Source: an uncultured Alphaproteobacteria bacterium (lineage in GTDB: Bacteria; Pseudomonadota; Alphaproteobacteria; Rs-D84). Taken from it: DNA of 64,000 bases. This document shows, in pieces, positions 37,070 to 45,925 of the stretch. Under the pieces are notes generated by a model. It did not search any database and was not told the DNA's origin. It worked only from the letters and a program-made list of their open reading frames with translations. A program made the translations under genes and the position numbers. Within the stretch, counting starts at the first letter, position 1. Each line of letters starts with the position of its first letter. The stretch covers positions 262,966 through 326,965 of the forward strand of contig CAMRWN010000001.1 of the NCBI GenBank assembly GCA_947054455.1. Direction: 5' to 3'.

Positions 37070-37277
37070 TATAATAAAACCGTTGCGGAGTGTTTTCGCA
37101 ACGGGGTGTCGTAACCCGTAAAACAGCGTCGAAACAGACGATAAATGTCCCTGCGAATTGGGCAGGGGGGCTGTGTCATATATTGAAAGCGCAGCACTAT
37201 TTCCTGTTTTAATAGTTACGAACCTCCTGCCATCATGTTTTTTTGGTGGCCTTTTGTTTCGCATACAGGGGGACGCG
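37070..37277 (+). promoter_or_regulatory. Multi-hairpin leader with alternative Shine-Dalgarno pairing
   Basis: A TATAAT (37070-37075) starts a leader of about 200 bases. Hairpins in order are CGTTGCG/CGCAACG (37081-37103), GGGT/ACCC, CGTC/GACG, CCCTGC/GCAGGG (37149-37167) and GCTGTG/CGCAGC (37170-37195). The Shine-Dalgarno CAGGGGG (37266-37272) can pair with CCTCCTG (37223-37229). CCTCCTGCC (37223-37231) can instead pair with GGCAGGGGG (37161-37169), which itself pairs with CCCTGC. These three exclusive pairings are what a translational riboswitch or thermosensor needs. I do not recognise a known aptamer. Confidence 0.55.
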
Positions 37278-39086
37278 ATGAAGAAAATTTTTGTTGTCTT
37301 TGCTATAACGATGTTTTGTTTTGCTGCACATGCTGCCGTCATAGATATCGTTGATTTGGGCAATGGGACATACAACGTGTTTTCAGATGGAACGTCATAC
37401 GGAAATTCCATGTCCCGTGAGGCGATGGAAAAGGTCGCAAAAAAATTGGAGAAAAACGGCAATTCAATTAACTGGAAAAAGGCTTCGAACACATCGGTCA
37501 ATTCCGGTGGCCCCAAAGCAAGTATAAATTCCAATAGCAAAAATCTGCCGGCAACAACCACCAAACCTGGTAGTAATCTGCCGGCAACAACACCGAAGCC
37601 GGGTAGTAATTTGCCGGCAACTACAACGGGGGGCGGTGGAAATATTCCGCCAAAGTCGACGCCCAAACCGAAAGCCACAACAGGCGCCGGTGCGAACATT
37701 GCGTCCAAGGTCGGCGGGGTTTTATCTGTTGCTGGTGGTGCGTACATGTTGTATGACAGTACCAAGGCCAAAGAGGAAAAAACAACCTGGGGTGATATAG
37801 GAGAAGGTGCGGCCGCTGGCGCGGCGATCGGCAGCGGTCTTATCGCACTGAATGCGATTCCGCTTGCTGGTACGGTCGCATATGCGGTAGCAATAGCCGC
37901 ATTCACGGTTGGTGGCGCATCGGGCGCAGGTGCAAAAATGTTTGCAGAAACCGACTGCGACTATGATCCGGTACGTCAAACCCAGGTATGTTGCAATGTG
38001 TCAAAGCTGACCAACCTGAAGGGTGTTTATGCAAACATCGGCGACAAGATGTTTTGGCAATTTCCTTATGTCCGCACATGTCTGCAGGGTGGAAAACCTT
38101 ATGAATCAAATTGGTTCAAGGCACGTTTCCTGGATGACAAATGGTCCGACGGCGTAGAAACATATTGCGCCGGATGGGTTGCACCCGAAGCTGGCGACAT
38201 GAAAATAAACCTGTTTGCCGATACTAATAATATATGCTGGCAGTGGGAATGCGCCGAGGAAGGAATGACGCGCCAGGGTAATACATGCGTGCCGGGTGAA
38301 ATATTCGGCGGTGAATTGGAATCTGCGACCGTAATTGCTGATGCGTACAAGCCTGGCGACCCGTGTCCCCATAGCGATCTGCCGGAAAATGCCACCGCAG
38401 GTATTTACATCAAGGGCGGGCGCAATGGTGCGAATGCACTGACTTGTGCGGCGACCGAATGCGTTGACGGCGCATATCTGGTTAAAAATGATGACTGTGT
38501 TTCACAGGGCTGGTGCAAGATTGGCACAGAACCCGACGCTTGCAATGATAAGGGTATATTACTTCCGGTTGATATAGAATTGGATTTGGATGAAGATGAA
38601 AATATTGCCATCGACAACCAGTCTTTGATGGATGCGATGAAAGATACGCAGCTGAAAATATCCGCGATGGACGCGCCGGACAACTGTGCGCGCAATGTTG
38701 CGGGATATGTAATGTTCGAAGGCAGCTGTATCACAACCGCGCAGCAGCGTGCAATCCTTGACGAACGCGCCCGCGCGGCCGAGGCGGCCAGACAGGCAAC
38801 GCGTCGGCGGGCCGCTGAAAATATAAGCAGCGCATTTAAAAATATCGAGGATTTGTCCGCGCAATTCAAGGTTTCCAAATGGAAGAATGAGGAGGGCAAG
38901 TTCAACACCGCGCGTCTGGTTTCGGATTCGGTGGCGGGCGTGGTGCTGGGGACGGCCGGTGGTCTGATAACCAGCAGCGTCATAAAAAAGAACCAGGTCA
39001 AAACCGGGTTCGAAGACATCCAGTGCGTCATCGGTGGACAGAATGTCGCGGAATACGGCGACCAGTTCACGGTCGGTGTGCAATAG
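37278..39086 (+). CDS. Large secreted cysteine-rich protein, unknown function
   Basis: The start is the ATG at 37278 with GGGGG 5 bases upstream; the longer frame reads through the leader. The 602-residue product has a signal peptide (cleavage after AHA). A Thr/Pro/Gly linker with three NLPATT-type repeats (about 88-125) follows, then a glycine-rich hydrophobic region (about 140-215) that may insert into membranes. A central part has many cysteines (CDYD, CCN, CLQ, CWQWEC, CPH, CVDG). The C-terminus has an Arg/Ala-rich coil and a second hydrophobic Gly-rich stretch. No family recognised. Probably surface-exposed or periplasmic. Confidence 0.65.
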   Translation: MKKIFVVFAITMFCFAAHAAVIDIVDLGNGTYNVFSDGTSYGNSMSREAMEKVAKKLEKNGNSINWKKASNTSVNSGGPKASINSNSKNLPATTTKPGSNLPATTPKPGSNLPATTTGGGGNIPPKSTPKPKATTGAGANIASKVGGVLSVAGGAYMLYDSTKAKEEKTTWGDIGEGAAAGAAIGSGLIALNAIPLAGTVAYAVAIAAFTVGGASGAGAKMFAETDCDYDPVRQTQVCCNVSKLTNLKGVYANIGDKMFWQFPYVRTCLQGGKPYESNWFKARFLDDKWSDGVETYCAGWVAPEAGDMKINLFADTNNICWQWECAEEGMTRQGNTCVPGEIFGGELESATVIADAYKPGDPCPHSDLPENATAGIYIKGGRNGANALTCAATECVDGAYLVKNDDCVSQGWCKIGTEPDACNDKGILLPVDIELDLDEDENIAIDNQSLMDAMKDTQLKISAMDAPDNCARNVAGYVMFEGSCITTAQQRAILDERARAAEAARQATRRRAAENISSAFKNIEDLSAQFKVSKWKNEEGKFNTARLVSDSVAGVVLGTAGGLITSSVIKKNQVKTGFEDIQCVIGGQNVAEYGDQFTVGVQ

Positions 39087-39258
39087 GTGGCGGGGCAATA
39101 ATGGGAAATAGTGCCTGTGGCGCGAATGTTGTAAATATCCGATAATTGGCGTGCGGATATACAAATTCGCGTTGCGAACACTGCACGACACAGGACTTTC
39201 TTGTTGTCCCGAACCCACATCCCTATGGATTTGATAAAAATCCGAAAGCGTTGTTTGC

Positions 39259-39290
39259 AAAAAAAATCCCGCATTACGCGGGATTTTTTA
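39259..39290. terminator. Bidirectional terminator between the secreted protein and ftsA-rpe
   Basis: AATCCCGC/GCGGGATT hairpin is flanked by an A-run and a T-run between convergent genes. The rest of 39087-39258 shows no gene. Confidence 0.85.
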
Positions 39291-41066
39291 CTGTCGCGGT
39301 GCCGGCAGCAGGCTTTGCACCGCCAGTGGGAAATCCGTGCTGCGCGCCAGATAAGAACCACTGACCAGCAGGTCGGCCCCCGCATCCCAGCACAGCTGGG
39401 CCGTTTTGTCATTCACGCCGCCATCGACCGATATTGTGAATTTTAAACCGTATTTTTTTCGTGTCGCGGCCAGCACGGATATTTTATGCAGGCATGCCGG
39501 ATTGAACGCCTGGCCGGCGGCGCCGGGCATGACGGTCATTACCATAACCTCGTCCAGTTCACGCAGAATAGACGTTAGTATCGATGGCGGTGTTTCAGGG
39601 TTCAGCGCAACACCCGCACGTCTGCCGGCGCCGCGTACCGCGCGCACCGCGGCGCGCAGGCCGGATGTGTTCGTTGAAATAATGACCGTGTCCGCACCGG
39701 CCGCGACCGCGTCGGCCGCCCATACGGCGGGGCTTTCCGTCATCAGGTGAACGTGCAGATGCGCGCGCGTATGTGCGCGTATGAATTTTAATTCTTCTAT
39801 TCCGCCGGCGATTTTATCCACATAGAAACCGTCCATCACGTCCACGTGTATCATGGATATGTCCGCCGACGCGAACAGCGTGTACGTTGACGGATTTTTC
39901 ATGTCAAAGCACAGCGTGCTGGGCATTATGGGGACGAAACCGCGGCGTTTTTTGCGGTTGCGACGCAGCAGTGATTTTGCACGTTCCAGCCGCCGCGTCC
40001 ATTTTTCGCGGCGCGCCAAAAAGGCCGTGCGGTGTGGTGCCTCTAATTCCCATATATGTTGCGACAGCGCGCGCAGCGTTGCGTCGCCCCCCATGTTTTC
40101 GCACGGCAGGCCGAACGCATTTTCCACAAAGTCCGTCGCGCCGTCGGTCGCCGCCCCCCCGCCAGAGAGAATTATTTTCGCCGGTCTGTATTTTTCCAGC
40201 GCGCCGCGCGCCGCGTCCTTTATCTGTGCGATTATGTCGGTCATGCGCGGAACCACGATGTCGTTGACGTCCGCGCGCGAAAAATCGTATGCGGTGTCGG
40301 CGGGTGTGAAACGGTCCATTTCCTTGGGTATCATGCTGGCGACCGCGCGCTTTATATTTTCGGCGGAATCAAAGTCAATGCCCAGTTTTTCCGATATTTC
40401 CTGTGAAATTCCGGTGCCGCCCGCGGCAATCTTGGCATGCCAGACAGGGCCGCGGTCGGTCCAGATGGATGCGGATGAAAACTGCGCCCCCAGGTCGATG
40501 AACAGTGTCGTTTGGCGCGGTGCGCGAAATGCCGCGTTTTGCAGAAACTGGGGGTCAAAGAAAGATGTCGCCTGGATGTGCGCGCGCCGCAGCAGGGAAT
40601 GCATCGCCGCCATGCCTTCGTGTGAATAGAATATCGCACCGAATGCCGATATCAGCTGGCGGTCGGTATGGCCCGCGGGTGTCAGCATGTTGCGCGCGCC
40701 CGGCGCGTCATAGCGCAGCGGCACCACGTGCATTGAAAAGTATCCGGCCGGCGGCGTTATTTGCGCGATTTGCGCGCGTATGTCGGACGGGGTTATCTTA
40801 TGCTCGCCCCCCCAGACGGTGTTCTTGGCCGTCATTTCAAACAGGGCGGGGCCGAAATTGCCGGTTATGTAGGCCGTGTCGAAATGGGCGCCTATTTGTC
40901 GTTCCAGTTCGTCCACAACCGATTTTATCGCAAATACCGTGTCGTATGAATCAACCGAAAAGACCGCCGACCGGTCCAGACGCGCCCCGCGCACGCGGTG
41001 CGCCATGCCGCGCACGGCGGACGTCCCGATGTCCAGACACAGAAAAGAGGAGTCAAACAGATTCAT
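39288..41066 (-). CDS. FtsA-ribulose-phosphate 3-epimerase fusion protein
   Basis: This is one uninterrupted 592-residue frame with two enzymatic folds. Residues 1 to about 370 are FtsA: the actin-like start CLDIGTSAVRG, HVVPLRYD, LFIDLGAQFSSASIW (phosphate 2), GGTGISQEI and ILSGGGAATDG. A basic helix follows (RRLERAKSLLRRNRKKRR), comparable to the FtsA membrane-targeting region. Residues from about 376 are a ribulose-phosphate 3-epimerase barrel: IMPSTL, HVDVMDG, HVHLMTE, MTVMPGAAGQ and SVDGGVN supply the expected Ser, metal His/Asp and catalytic Asp. There is no ribosome site before the epimerase part. ftsQ lies 6 bases upstream. FtsA tethers FtsZ to the membrane; Rpe serves the pentose phosphate pathway. 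Confidence 0.85.
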   Translation of the reverse strand: MNLFDSSFLCLDIGTSAVRGMAHRVRGARLDRSAVFSVDSYDTVFAIKSVVDELERQIGAHFDTAYITGNFGPALFEMTAKNTVWGGEHKITPSDIRAQIAQITPPAGYFSMHVVPLRYDAPGARNMLTPAGHTDRQLISAFGAIFYSHEGMAAMHSLLRRAHIQATSFFDPQFLQNAAFRAPRQTTLFIDLGAQFSSASIWTDRGPVWHAKIAAGGTGISQEISEKLGIDFDSAENIKRAVASMIPKEMDRFTPADTAYDFSRADVNDIVVPRMTDIIAQIKDAARGALEKYRPAKIILSGGGAATDGATDFVENAFGLPCENMGGDATLRALSQHIWELEAPHRTAFLARREKWTRRLERAKSLLRRNRKKRRGFVPIMPSTLCFDMKNPSTYTLFASADISMIHVDVMDGFYVDKIAGGIEELKFIRAHTRAHLHVHLMTESPAVWAADAVAAGADTVIISTNTSGLRAAVRAVRGAGRRAGVALNPETPPSILTSILRELDEVMVMTVMPGAAGQAFNPACLHKISVLAATRKKYGLKFTISVDGGVNDKTAQLCWDAGADLLVSGSYLARSTDFPLAVQSLLPAPRQ

Positions 41067-41072
41067 TGTGTT

Positions 41073-41750
41073 TTATTTGACCAGTATTCGCGCACTGTCG
41101 CGCATGTCTATGGTTTTTATGTCCCGCGACAGGATGCGGTGGCTGTTGTTCAGGACAATCAGACTGCCGATTGCGTCGGCCGGCCCGTCTTCGGGCAGCA
41201 TCACCGTTATCCCGCCGGTCGTTATGATGTTCCAGCGGCGGTTTTCAATCCATTCCATATAGTCTATTTCGCCGGTCATGTTGTGGGCGGCGGCGGCGAT
41301 TTCACCGATTGCGCGCGGAATGTCGCCCGCAAAAACCACGGCGTCGCCGCGTTCGGCGGTGGGCTTTTTAACAATTGTTCCGTCGGCCGATAGCGGATAA
41401 AACATAGTCCCGTCCGTCCACAGCGCAACCGCGCGGTACATACGCACCATTATGCGCAGGTTTCCGTTGGGCATGCGCCGCACCGCGGATTCACGAACGC
41501 CGGGTGTTGCCGCGATGCGGGCGTTCATTGCGTCCAAATCGACTGAATACGTGCGCGTTGCCGGCGCGACGGCCGCCGCGGCCGCAATCGCCGCCAGGTC
41601 TTTGTCGTTTTGGTCGGCTGATATGGATATGCCCCGCACGACGGACGCCGGACCCTGGCCCATTGCGGTCATGATTATGCGGGATGAAAAATAAACGGCC
41701 AGAATTATGGCGACAACAAAACTTATCCAAAACAAGATTGAGCGTTTCAT
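41073..41750 (-). CDS. ftsQ: Cell division protein FtsQ
   Basis: This 225-residue bitopic protein has an N-terminal membrane helix (about 5-27). The periplasmic part has the POTRA/beta-domain pattern TPGVRESAVRRMPNGNLRI, with VRMYRAVALW and a later MLPEDGP segment typical of FtsQ. It recruits FtsL/FtsB to the divisome. It is immediately upstream of the FtsA part of the fusion, the classical ftsQ-ftsA order, but no mur genes or ftsZ are near. Confidence 0.85.
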   Translation of the reverse strand: MKRSILFWISFVVAIILAVYFSSRIIMTAMGQGPASVVRGISISADQNDKDLAAIAAAAAVAPATRTYSVDLDAMNARIAATPGVRESAVRRMPNGNLRIMVRMYRAVALWTDGTMFYPLSADGTIVKKPTAERGDAVVFAGDIPRAIGEIAAAAHNMTGEIDYMEWIENRRWNIITTGGITVMLPEDGPADAIGSLIVLNNSHRILSRDIKTIDMRDSARILVK

Positions 41751-41788
41751 GGATTTTATTATATCACAAAAAAACGGTTATGACAAAA

Positions 41789-42169
41789 TTAAGTCGCGCG
41801 CAGCAGATAGCCGCGTCTGAACATGCACTTGCGGTATGCGCCGACGGATTTGGACGTCGTGTTGCGCGGAACGGACATCAGGCTGCGCTGTGCGACATCC
41901 CGGTATTCGTTGGATTGGAACGTCACCCACAATCCGTCCCAGTCGGGCATTATCCCGCTCTGGTTCGGGGCAATCAGCTTTGCTATGCGCGAACGCGGGG
42001 TATAGGGCGATGTTTTTATCCCCAGACACGCCTTGTGGTCGCGTACAAACTGTTCGTTGGTTACGGCCTCGTTCTCCCAGTTAAGGATTGTGGCGTTGTC
42101 GATGCTGCCGCGGTTGATGGACGCGCATCCGGCCACCAGCGCCAATAATGCAAGGTATTTTATTCTCAT
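41789..42169 (-). CDS. Small lipoprotein upstream of ftsQ
   Basis: The 126-residue product has a lipoprotein signal peptide ending LALVAGCAS. The mature part has two more cysteines (HKACLG, RKCMFRRG) that could pair. It lies 38 bases upstream of ftsQ on the same strand and may be co-transcribed with ftsQ and ftsA-rpe. No family recognised. Confidence 0.6.
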   Translation of the reverse strand: MRIKYLALLALVAGCASINRGSIDNATILNWENEAVTNEQFVRDHKACLGIKTSPYTPRSRIAKLIAPNQSGIMPDWDGLWVTFQSNEYRDVAQRSLMSVPRNTTSKSVGAYRKCMFRRGYLLRAT

Positions 42170-42244
42170 ACTTTGTATTATAATTTAATTGCCAAAAGGT
42201 GGCAATAGTTTTTATAATGGGGAAAAAGGGAAAGGATGTAAGGC

Positions 42245-42571
42245 ATGGCCCTGACGGTGCAGAATTTTATAAAGATGGCTAACTACTATAACCAGACGGC
42301 GATGATGATGTCGGCCATATGCGTGCAAAAGGGCGGAATTGCGCTGGAAAATTATGCGGGGCGTTTCTTTGCCGCCGACACGTTAGAGTTTGTAGCGGAA
42401 TACGGGCGGCGCCTGGTCGATGCCGGCGGGGAACAAATCACGCCGCAGGTGCGCGAACTGGCCGAGCGGTTCCGTACCCAGTTCGAGGCGGTGCGTCATC
42501 TGGCGACCCCGTCGCAGAAGCCGATATATGAAATGACGCTGGCGGAATTTGAAAAGTTTATGAACATATAA
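42245..42571 (+). CDS. Hypothetical 108-residue protein
   Basis: This small helical cytosolic protein starts at ATG 42245 with GGAAAGGA upstream. It has the segments NYYNQTAMMMSAI and LAERFRTQFEAVRHL. No known family. It precedes the secretin gene by 20 bases, so it may be expressed with the pilus secretin. Confidence 0.55.
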   Translation: MALTVQNFIKMANYYNQTAMMMSAICVQKGGIALENYAGRFFAADTLEFVAEYGRRLVDAGGEQITPQVRELAERFRTQFEAVRHLATPSQKPIYEMTLAEFEKFMNI

Positions 42572-42591
42572 CACGGGACAAGGGGAACGGC

Positions 42592-43917
42592 ATGAAGGTT
42601 TTGGATTTGTTTTTTTGCGGCGCGGTGTGCATGCTGCTGGCGGCGTGTCAGCAGACGGTCGACAACGCACCGCAGTTTGATACGATAACCGTTGTCAACA
42701 ATATGGTGATTGATGAAAACTCGGTGCCGATTTTTCCGAAAAAGGCCGCGCTGACCACGGATACCGCGCGGCGGTTTTCAATCGAACTGCCAAAGCGCTG
42801 CACGGTCGACTGGAACAATCAGAATGTTGTTTCCGTCGTGCCAGAAGAAAGGATTGAAATCGTTCGTCTGGATACGGGCGACCCGCTGTCGGATTTGTAC
42901 GTGTCGGATTATCAGTTCAAGGATTTGACCGTGCGCGCCGCGCTGGACAAACTGCTGGAAGGAACGGACATAGCCGTTGTCGAGGACGAGGAGCTGATTG
43001 AAAAAATATCGGGCGAGATATCGGCCGGAACACTGGCGGATGCGGTCGAACTGATGTCGAAAATGGGGCGCGCATATTATTCCTATGACGCGGATGCCGG
43101 TGAAATACATCTGACGCACCGGGCAAAGTGGATGATAAAGATGCCGCGCGATGAAACGATAATCATGGCGATGCTGGACGCGATGCACGGCGCGGACATG
43201 CGCAACCTGTTGGTCAACTGGCAGGACAAGACCGTCGTGTTCGAGGGAAATTATCAGACCGAGCGCGAGGTGGCGCGCATGATTTCCGACATAGCGTCAA
43301 AGAAATACATGCTGGCGTGGGACATTGACGTGTATCGCGTGTATCCGCGCACCGACAATCCGATTATATGGATGAACATGCTGCCGGCCTTTGGTGAAAA
43401 AAATATCAAGATGTCCATCCCCGGCGTTGTCGGCCGCGCAATCGTGGTCAGTCCGGAAATAAACACCAAGACGCTGCAGGAATTCATGCAGCAGCAGGCG
43501 AACGTCGTACTGATTTCCCAGGGAACGTTTGCGATTCCCAACGGATGGCAGTCGCGGTTTGATATCGGCCAGTGCGGCAAAGAGGACCGCCTGGAAACCG
43601 ATTTGATAGTCGGGGCGACCGGCAAATACGGCGATTACGGCGGATACAAAAAGATTGACGCGAAAATAGTTCTGCGCACCAGCCGGGGCGAACTGTCGTC
43701 GTTTAATATTCCGTCCAGCGTGGGCGACAACTATGTCATTGTCGGCATACCGACGCATTCGTTTGTAACCACGCCAGAGACGCTTATCAGTCCGTTTGCC
43801 GAACTGGTCGTGTTCATGTCGCCGCGAATAATATCGATTGTCGATCCGGCCGATGTGCCGGCCGGCGCGATGACACCGCTGGCGGGTGACGCGCTGCGCG
43901 CATTTTTAAGTGAATAG
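42592..43917 (+). CDS. Secretin-family outer-membrane lipoprotein (type IVb pilus PilN-like)
   Basis: The 441-residue product has a lipoprotein signal peptide ending MLLAACQ. An N-terminal periplasmic domain (about 100-150, FKDLTVRAALDKLLEG, like the secretin/STN domain) follows, and the C-terminal part (about 200-430) has secretin-like beta segments (VYRVYP, VVLISQGTF, ELVVFMSPR). Lipidated secretins are typical of type IVb pili (R64 PilN, BfpB). It probably forms the outer-membrane pore for the machine encoded at 17326-21960, about 20 kb away. Confidence 0.7.
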   Translation: MKVLDLFFCGAVCMLLAACQQTVDNAPQFDTITVVNNMVIDENSVPIFPKKAALTTDTARRFSIELPKRCTVDWNNQNVVSVVPEERIEIVRLDTGDPLSDLYVSDYQFKDLTVRAALDKLLEGTDIAVVEDEELIEKISGEISAGTLADAVELMSKMGRAYYSYDADAGEIHLTHRAKWMIKMPRDETIIMAMLDAMHGADMRNLLVNWQDKTVVFEGNYQTEREVARMISDIASKKYMLAWDIDVYRVYPRTDNPIIWMNMLPAFGEKNIKMSIPGVVGRAIVVSPEINTKTLQEFMQQQANVVLISQGTFAIPNGWQSRFDIGQCGKEDRLETDLIVGATGKYGDYGGYKKIDAKIVLRTSRGELSSFNIPSSVGDNYVIVGIPTHSFVTTPETLISPFAELVVFMSPRIISIVDPADVPAGAMTPLAGDALRAFLSE

Positions 43918-43925
43918 GTAGTAAT

Positions 43926-45179
43926 ATGTTTTCAAAACTGGAAAGAAAAATTGCATTCAGATACCTGGCCGCGAAAAAACGCGGTTTTGGTTCCGTCATA
44001 TCGTGGGTGTCGCTGATTGGGATAATGCTGGGGGTGGCGACGCTGATTGTGGTGATGTCCGTCATGGGCGGATTTCACGACACGCTGCTGAACCGCATAA
44101 TCGGGATGAACGGACACGTTGTCGTTTATCACCAGGACGGCGTGATAACCGACTATGACTTTCTGATTGACAAGATGCGCCAGAACAAGGTTGTGGCGGC
44201 GCGCACAACATCGATTGTCCCCATTGCCGAAGGACAGGCGATGGCGACGGCAAACGGCAATTCGTCGGGCGCCATGATACGCGGGATACGCATGTCCGAT
44301 CTGGCCGCGAAAAGCGCCAGCGGCACCCGCATATACGGCAAGCAGTTGTCGCAGATACGCGACGGCGAACTGGTCGCGGGCAGCAGCCTGACACGCAGCC
44401 TGGGGGTGTCAATGGGCGACAATATATCGCTGGTGTCTGCGGCCGGTGCGACGCCGACGCCGTTCGGAACCATGCCGCGAATAATGGCGTATCCGGTGAT
44501 GGCGTCATTTTTCATGGGAATGTACGAATATGATTCCGGATACATATTCATGCCGCTGGAAACGGCGCAGAAATATCTCAATATTGGCGGCGGTGCAACG
44601 CACATCGATTTGTTCCTGCGCAATCCCGAAGACACGTCGGCCGTGATGGCGGCGCTGGGGCGACTGCTGCCGGACGGGTTTGTGGTTCGCGACTGGCGCG
44701 ATTTGAACCGCGGGTTTGTCGGCGCGCTGCAGGTGGAATCGAACGTGATGTTTCTGATACTGATGCTGATTGTTATCGTTGCGGCGTTCAACATCGTCTC
44801 TAGTCTGGTGATGCTGGTCAAGGACAAGAACAAGGACATCGCGGTTCTGCGAACGTTCGGCGTTTCGCGGCGCGCGATGATGAAGATATTTATACTGTCG
44901 GGTACCAGCATCGGCGTCATCGGGGCGTTTTTTGGAACCGTGCTGGGGGTGCTGATTGCGGTGTATGTGGAACCGATAAGAAAGTTTTTCCAGGTTTTGA
45001 CCGGTCGCGACCTGTTCCCGGCGGAATTGTATTATCTGTCCGAACTGCCGTCAAAACTGGTGCCGGCAACCGTTGCGGGGATTGCGGTGCTGGCGGTTGC
45101 GCTGGCGTTTCTGGCGACGCTGTATCCCGCGTGGAAGGCCGCAAACACCGATCCGGTGGATGTGCTGAGGAATGAATAA
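43926..45179 (+). CDS. lolC: Lipoprotein-releasing ABC transporter permease (LolC/LolF type)
   Basis: This 417-residue inner-membrane protein has the N-terminal LERKIAFRYLAAKKR motif, a first helix (about 24-48), a large periplasmic domain with a MacB/LolC fold, and three C-terminal helices (about 268-292, 320-345, 380-402). The LolCDE complex extracts lipoproteins from the inner membrane. Only one permease precedes lolD, which fits the single homodimeric permease seen in many Alphaproteobacteria. Confidence 0.88.
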   Translation: MFSKLERKIAFRYLAAKKRGFGSVISWVSLIGIMLGVATLIVVMSVMGGFHDTLLNRIIGMNGHVVVYHQDGVITDYDFLIDKMRQNKVVAARTTSIVPIAEGQAMATANGNSSGAMIRGIRMSDLAAKSASGTRIYGKQLSQIRDGELVAGSSLTRSLGVSMGDNISLVSAAGATPTPFGTMPRIMAYPVMASFFMGMYEYDSGYIFMPLETAQKYLNIGGGATHIDLFLRNPEDTSAVMAALGRLLPDGFVVRDWRDLNRGFVGALQVESNVMFLILMLIVIVAAFNIVSSLVMLVKDKNKDIAVLRTFGVSRRAMMKIFILSGTSIGVIGAFFGTVLGVLIAVYVEPIRKFFQVLTGRDLFPAELYYLSELPSKLVPATVAGIAVLAVALAFLATLYPAWKAANTDPVDVLRNE

Positions 45180-45189
45180 GGGGGACGGC

Positions 45190-45900
45190 ATGGCGAATAT
45201 ACTGAATTCTTTGTCAAAGGTTCCAAAGGGCGATGTCGTGCTGTCGGTGCGCGATATAAAAAAGACGTTTATGGAGGGCGGCCAGCCGCTGCATATTTTG
45301 CGCGGCGGCGGGTTTGATTTGCATCGTGGCGAAATCGTGGCAATGGTGGGCCAGTCGGGGTCGGGAAAATCGACGCTGCTGCAGTGCGTGGGACTGCTCG
45401 ACCGGCCGACATCAGGCAGCATTTTAATCGACGGCGTTCCCGCCCAGAAAATGGACGAGGATGCACGCACAATCGTGCGGCGTAAAAAACTGGGGTTTGT
45501 ATATCAGCGACACAACCTGCTGTCGGATTTCACGGCGCTGGAAAACGTAATGTTGCCGATGATGGCCGACGGTGCGGATACGGGCGCCGCGGCGGCGCGC
45601 GCAATGAAACTGTTGAAATCCGCGAATGTCGCACACCGGGCGTCCCATCTGCCGGGGGAAATGTCGGGCGGCGAACAGCAGCGTACCGCGGTCGCGCGCG
45701 CGCTGGCAAACGCGCCGGAAATCCTGTTGGCGGACGAACCGACGGGCAGCCTGGATCCGGCGCATGCGACGGCGGTCTTTGAACTGTTGCTGGATTTGGT
45801 ACGCAGGAATAAAATGGCGCTGTTGTTTGTGACGCATGACATGAATCTGGCGGCGCGTGCCGACCGCACGATTACGATAAAAGACGGAATCGTTAAATAA
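45190..45900 (+). CDS. lolD: Lipoprotein-releasing ABC transporter ATPase
   Basis: The ATG at 45190 has AGGGGGA upstream; an ATG at 45172 overlapping lolC is an alternative. The 236-residue product shows Walker A GQSGSGKST, a Q-loop in VYQRHNLLSD, the signature MSGGEQQR, Walker B ILLADEPTGSLD and the switch His in FVTHD. It energises the LolC permease encoded just upstream. Confidence 0.93.
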   Translation: MANILNSLSKVPKGDVVLSVRDIKKTFMEGGQPLHILRGGGFDLHRGEIVAMVGQSGSGKSTLLQCVGLLDRPTSGSILIDGVPAQKMDEDARTIVRRKKLGFVYQRHNLLSDFTALENVMLPMMADGADTGAAAARAMKLLKSANVAHRASHLPGEMSGGEQQRTAVARALANAPEILLADEPTGSLDPAHATAVFELLLDLVRRNKMALLFVTHDMNLAARADRTITIKDGIVK

Positions 45901-45925
45901 GAAATAACAAAAGGAGAGAGAAAAC

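Noticed and set aside
37158-37277. A longer N-terminus for the 602-residue secreted protein
   Set aside because: The extension lies within the hairpin-rich leader, while the ATG at 37278 has a strong ribosome site and is followed by a proper signal peptide.
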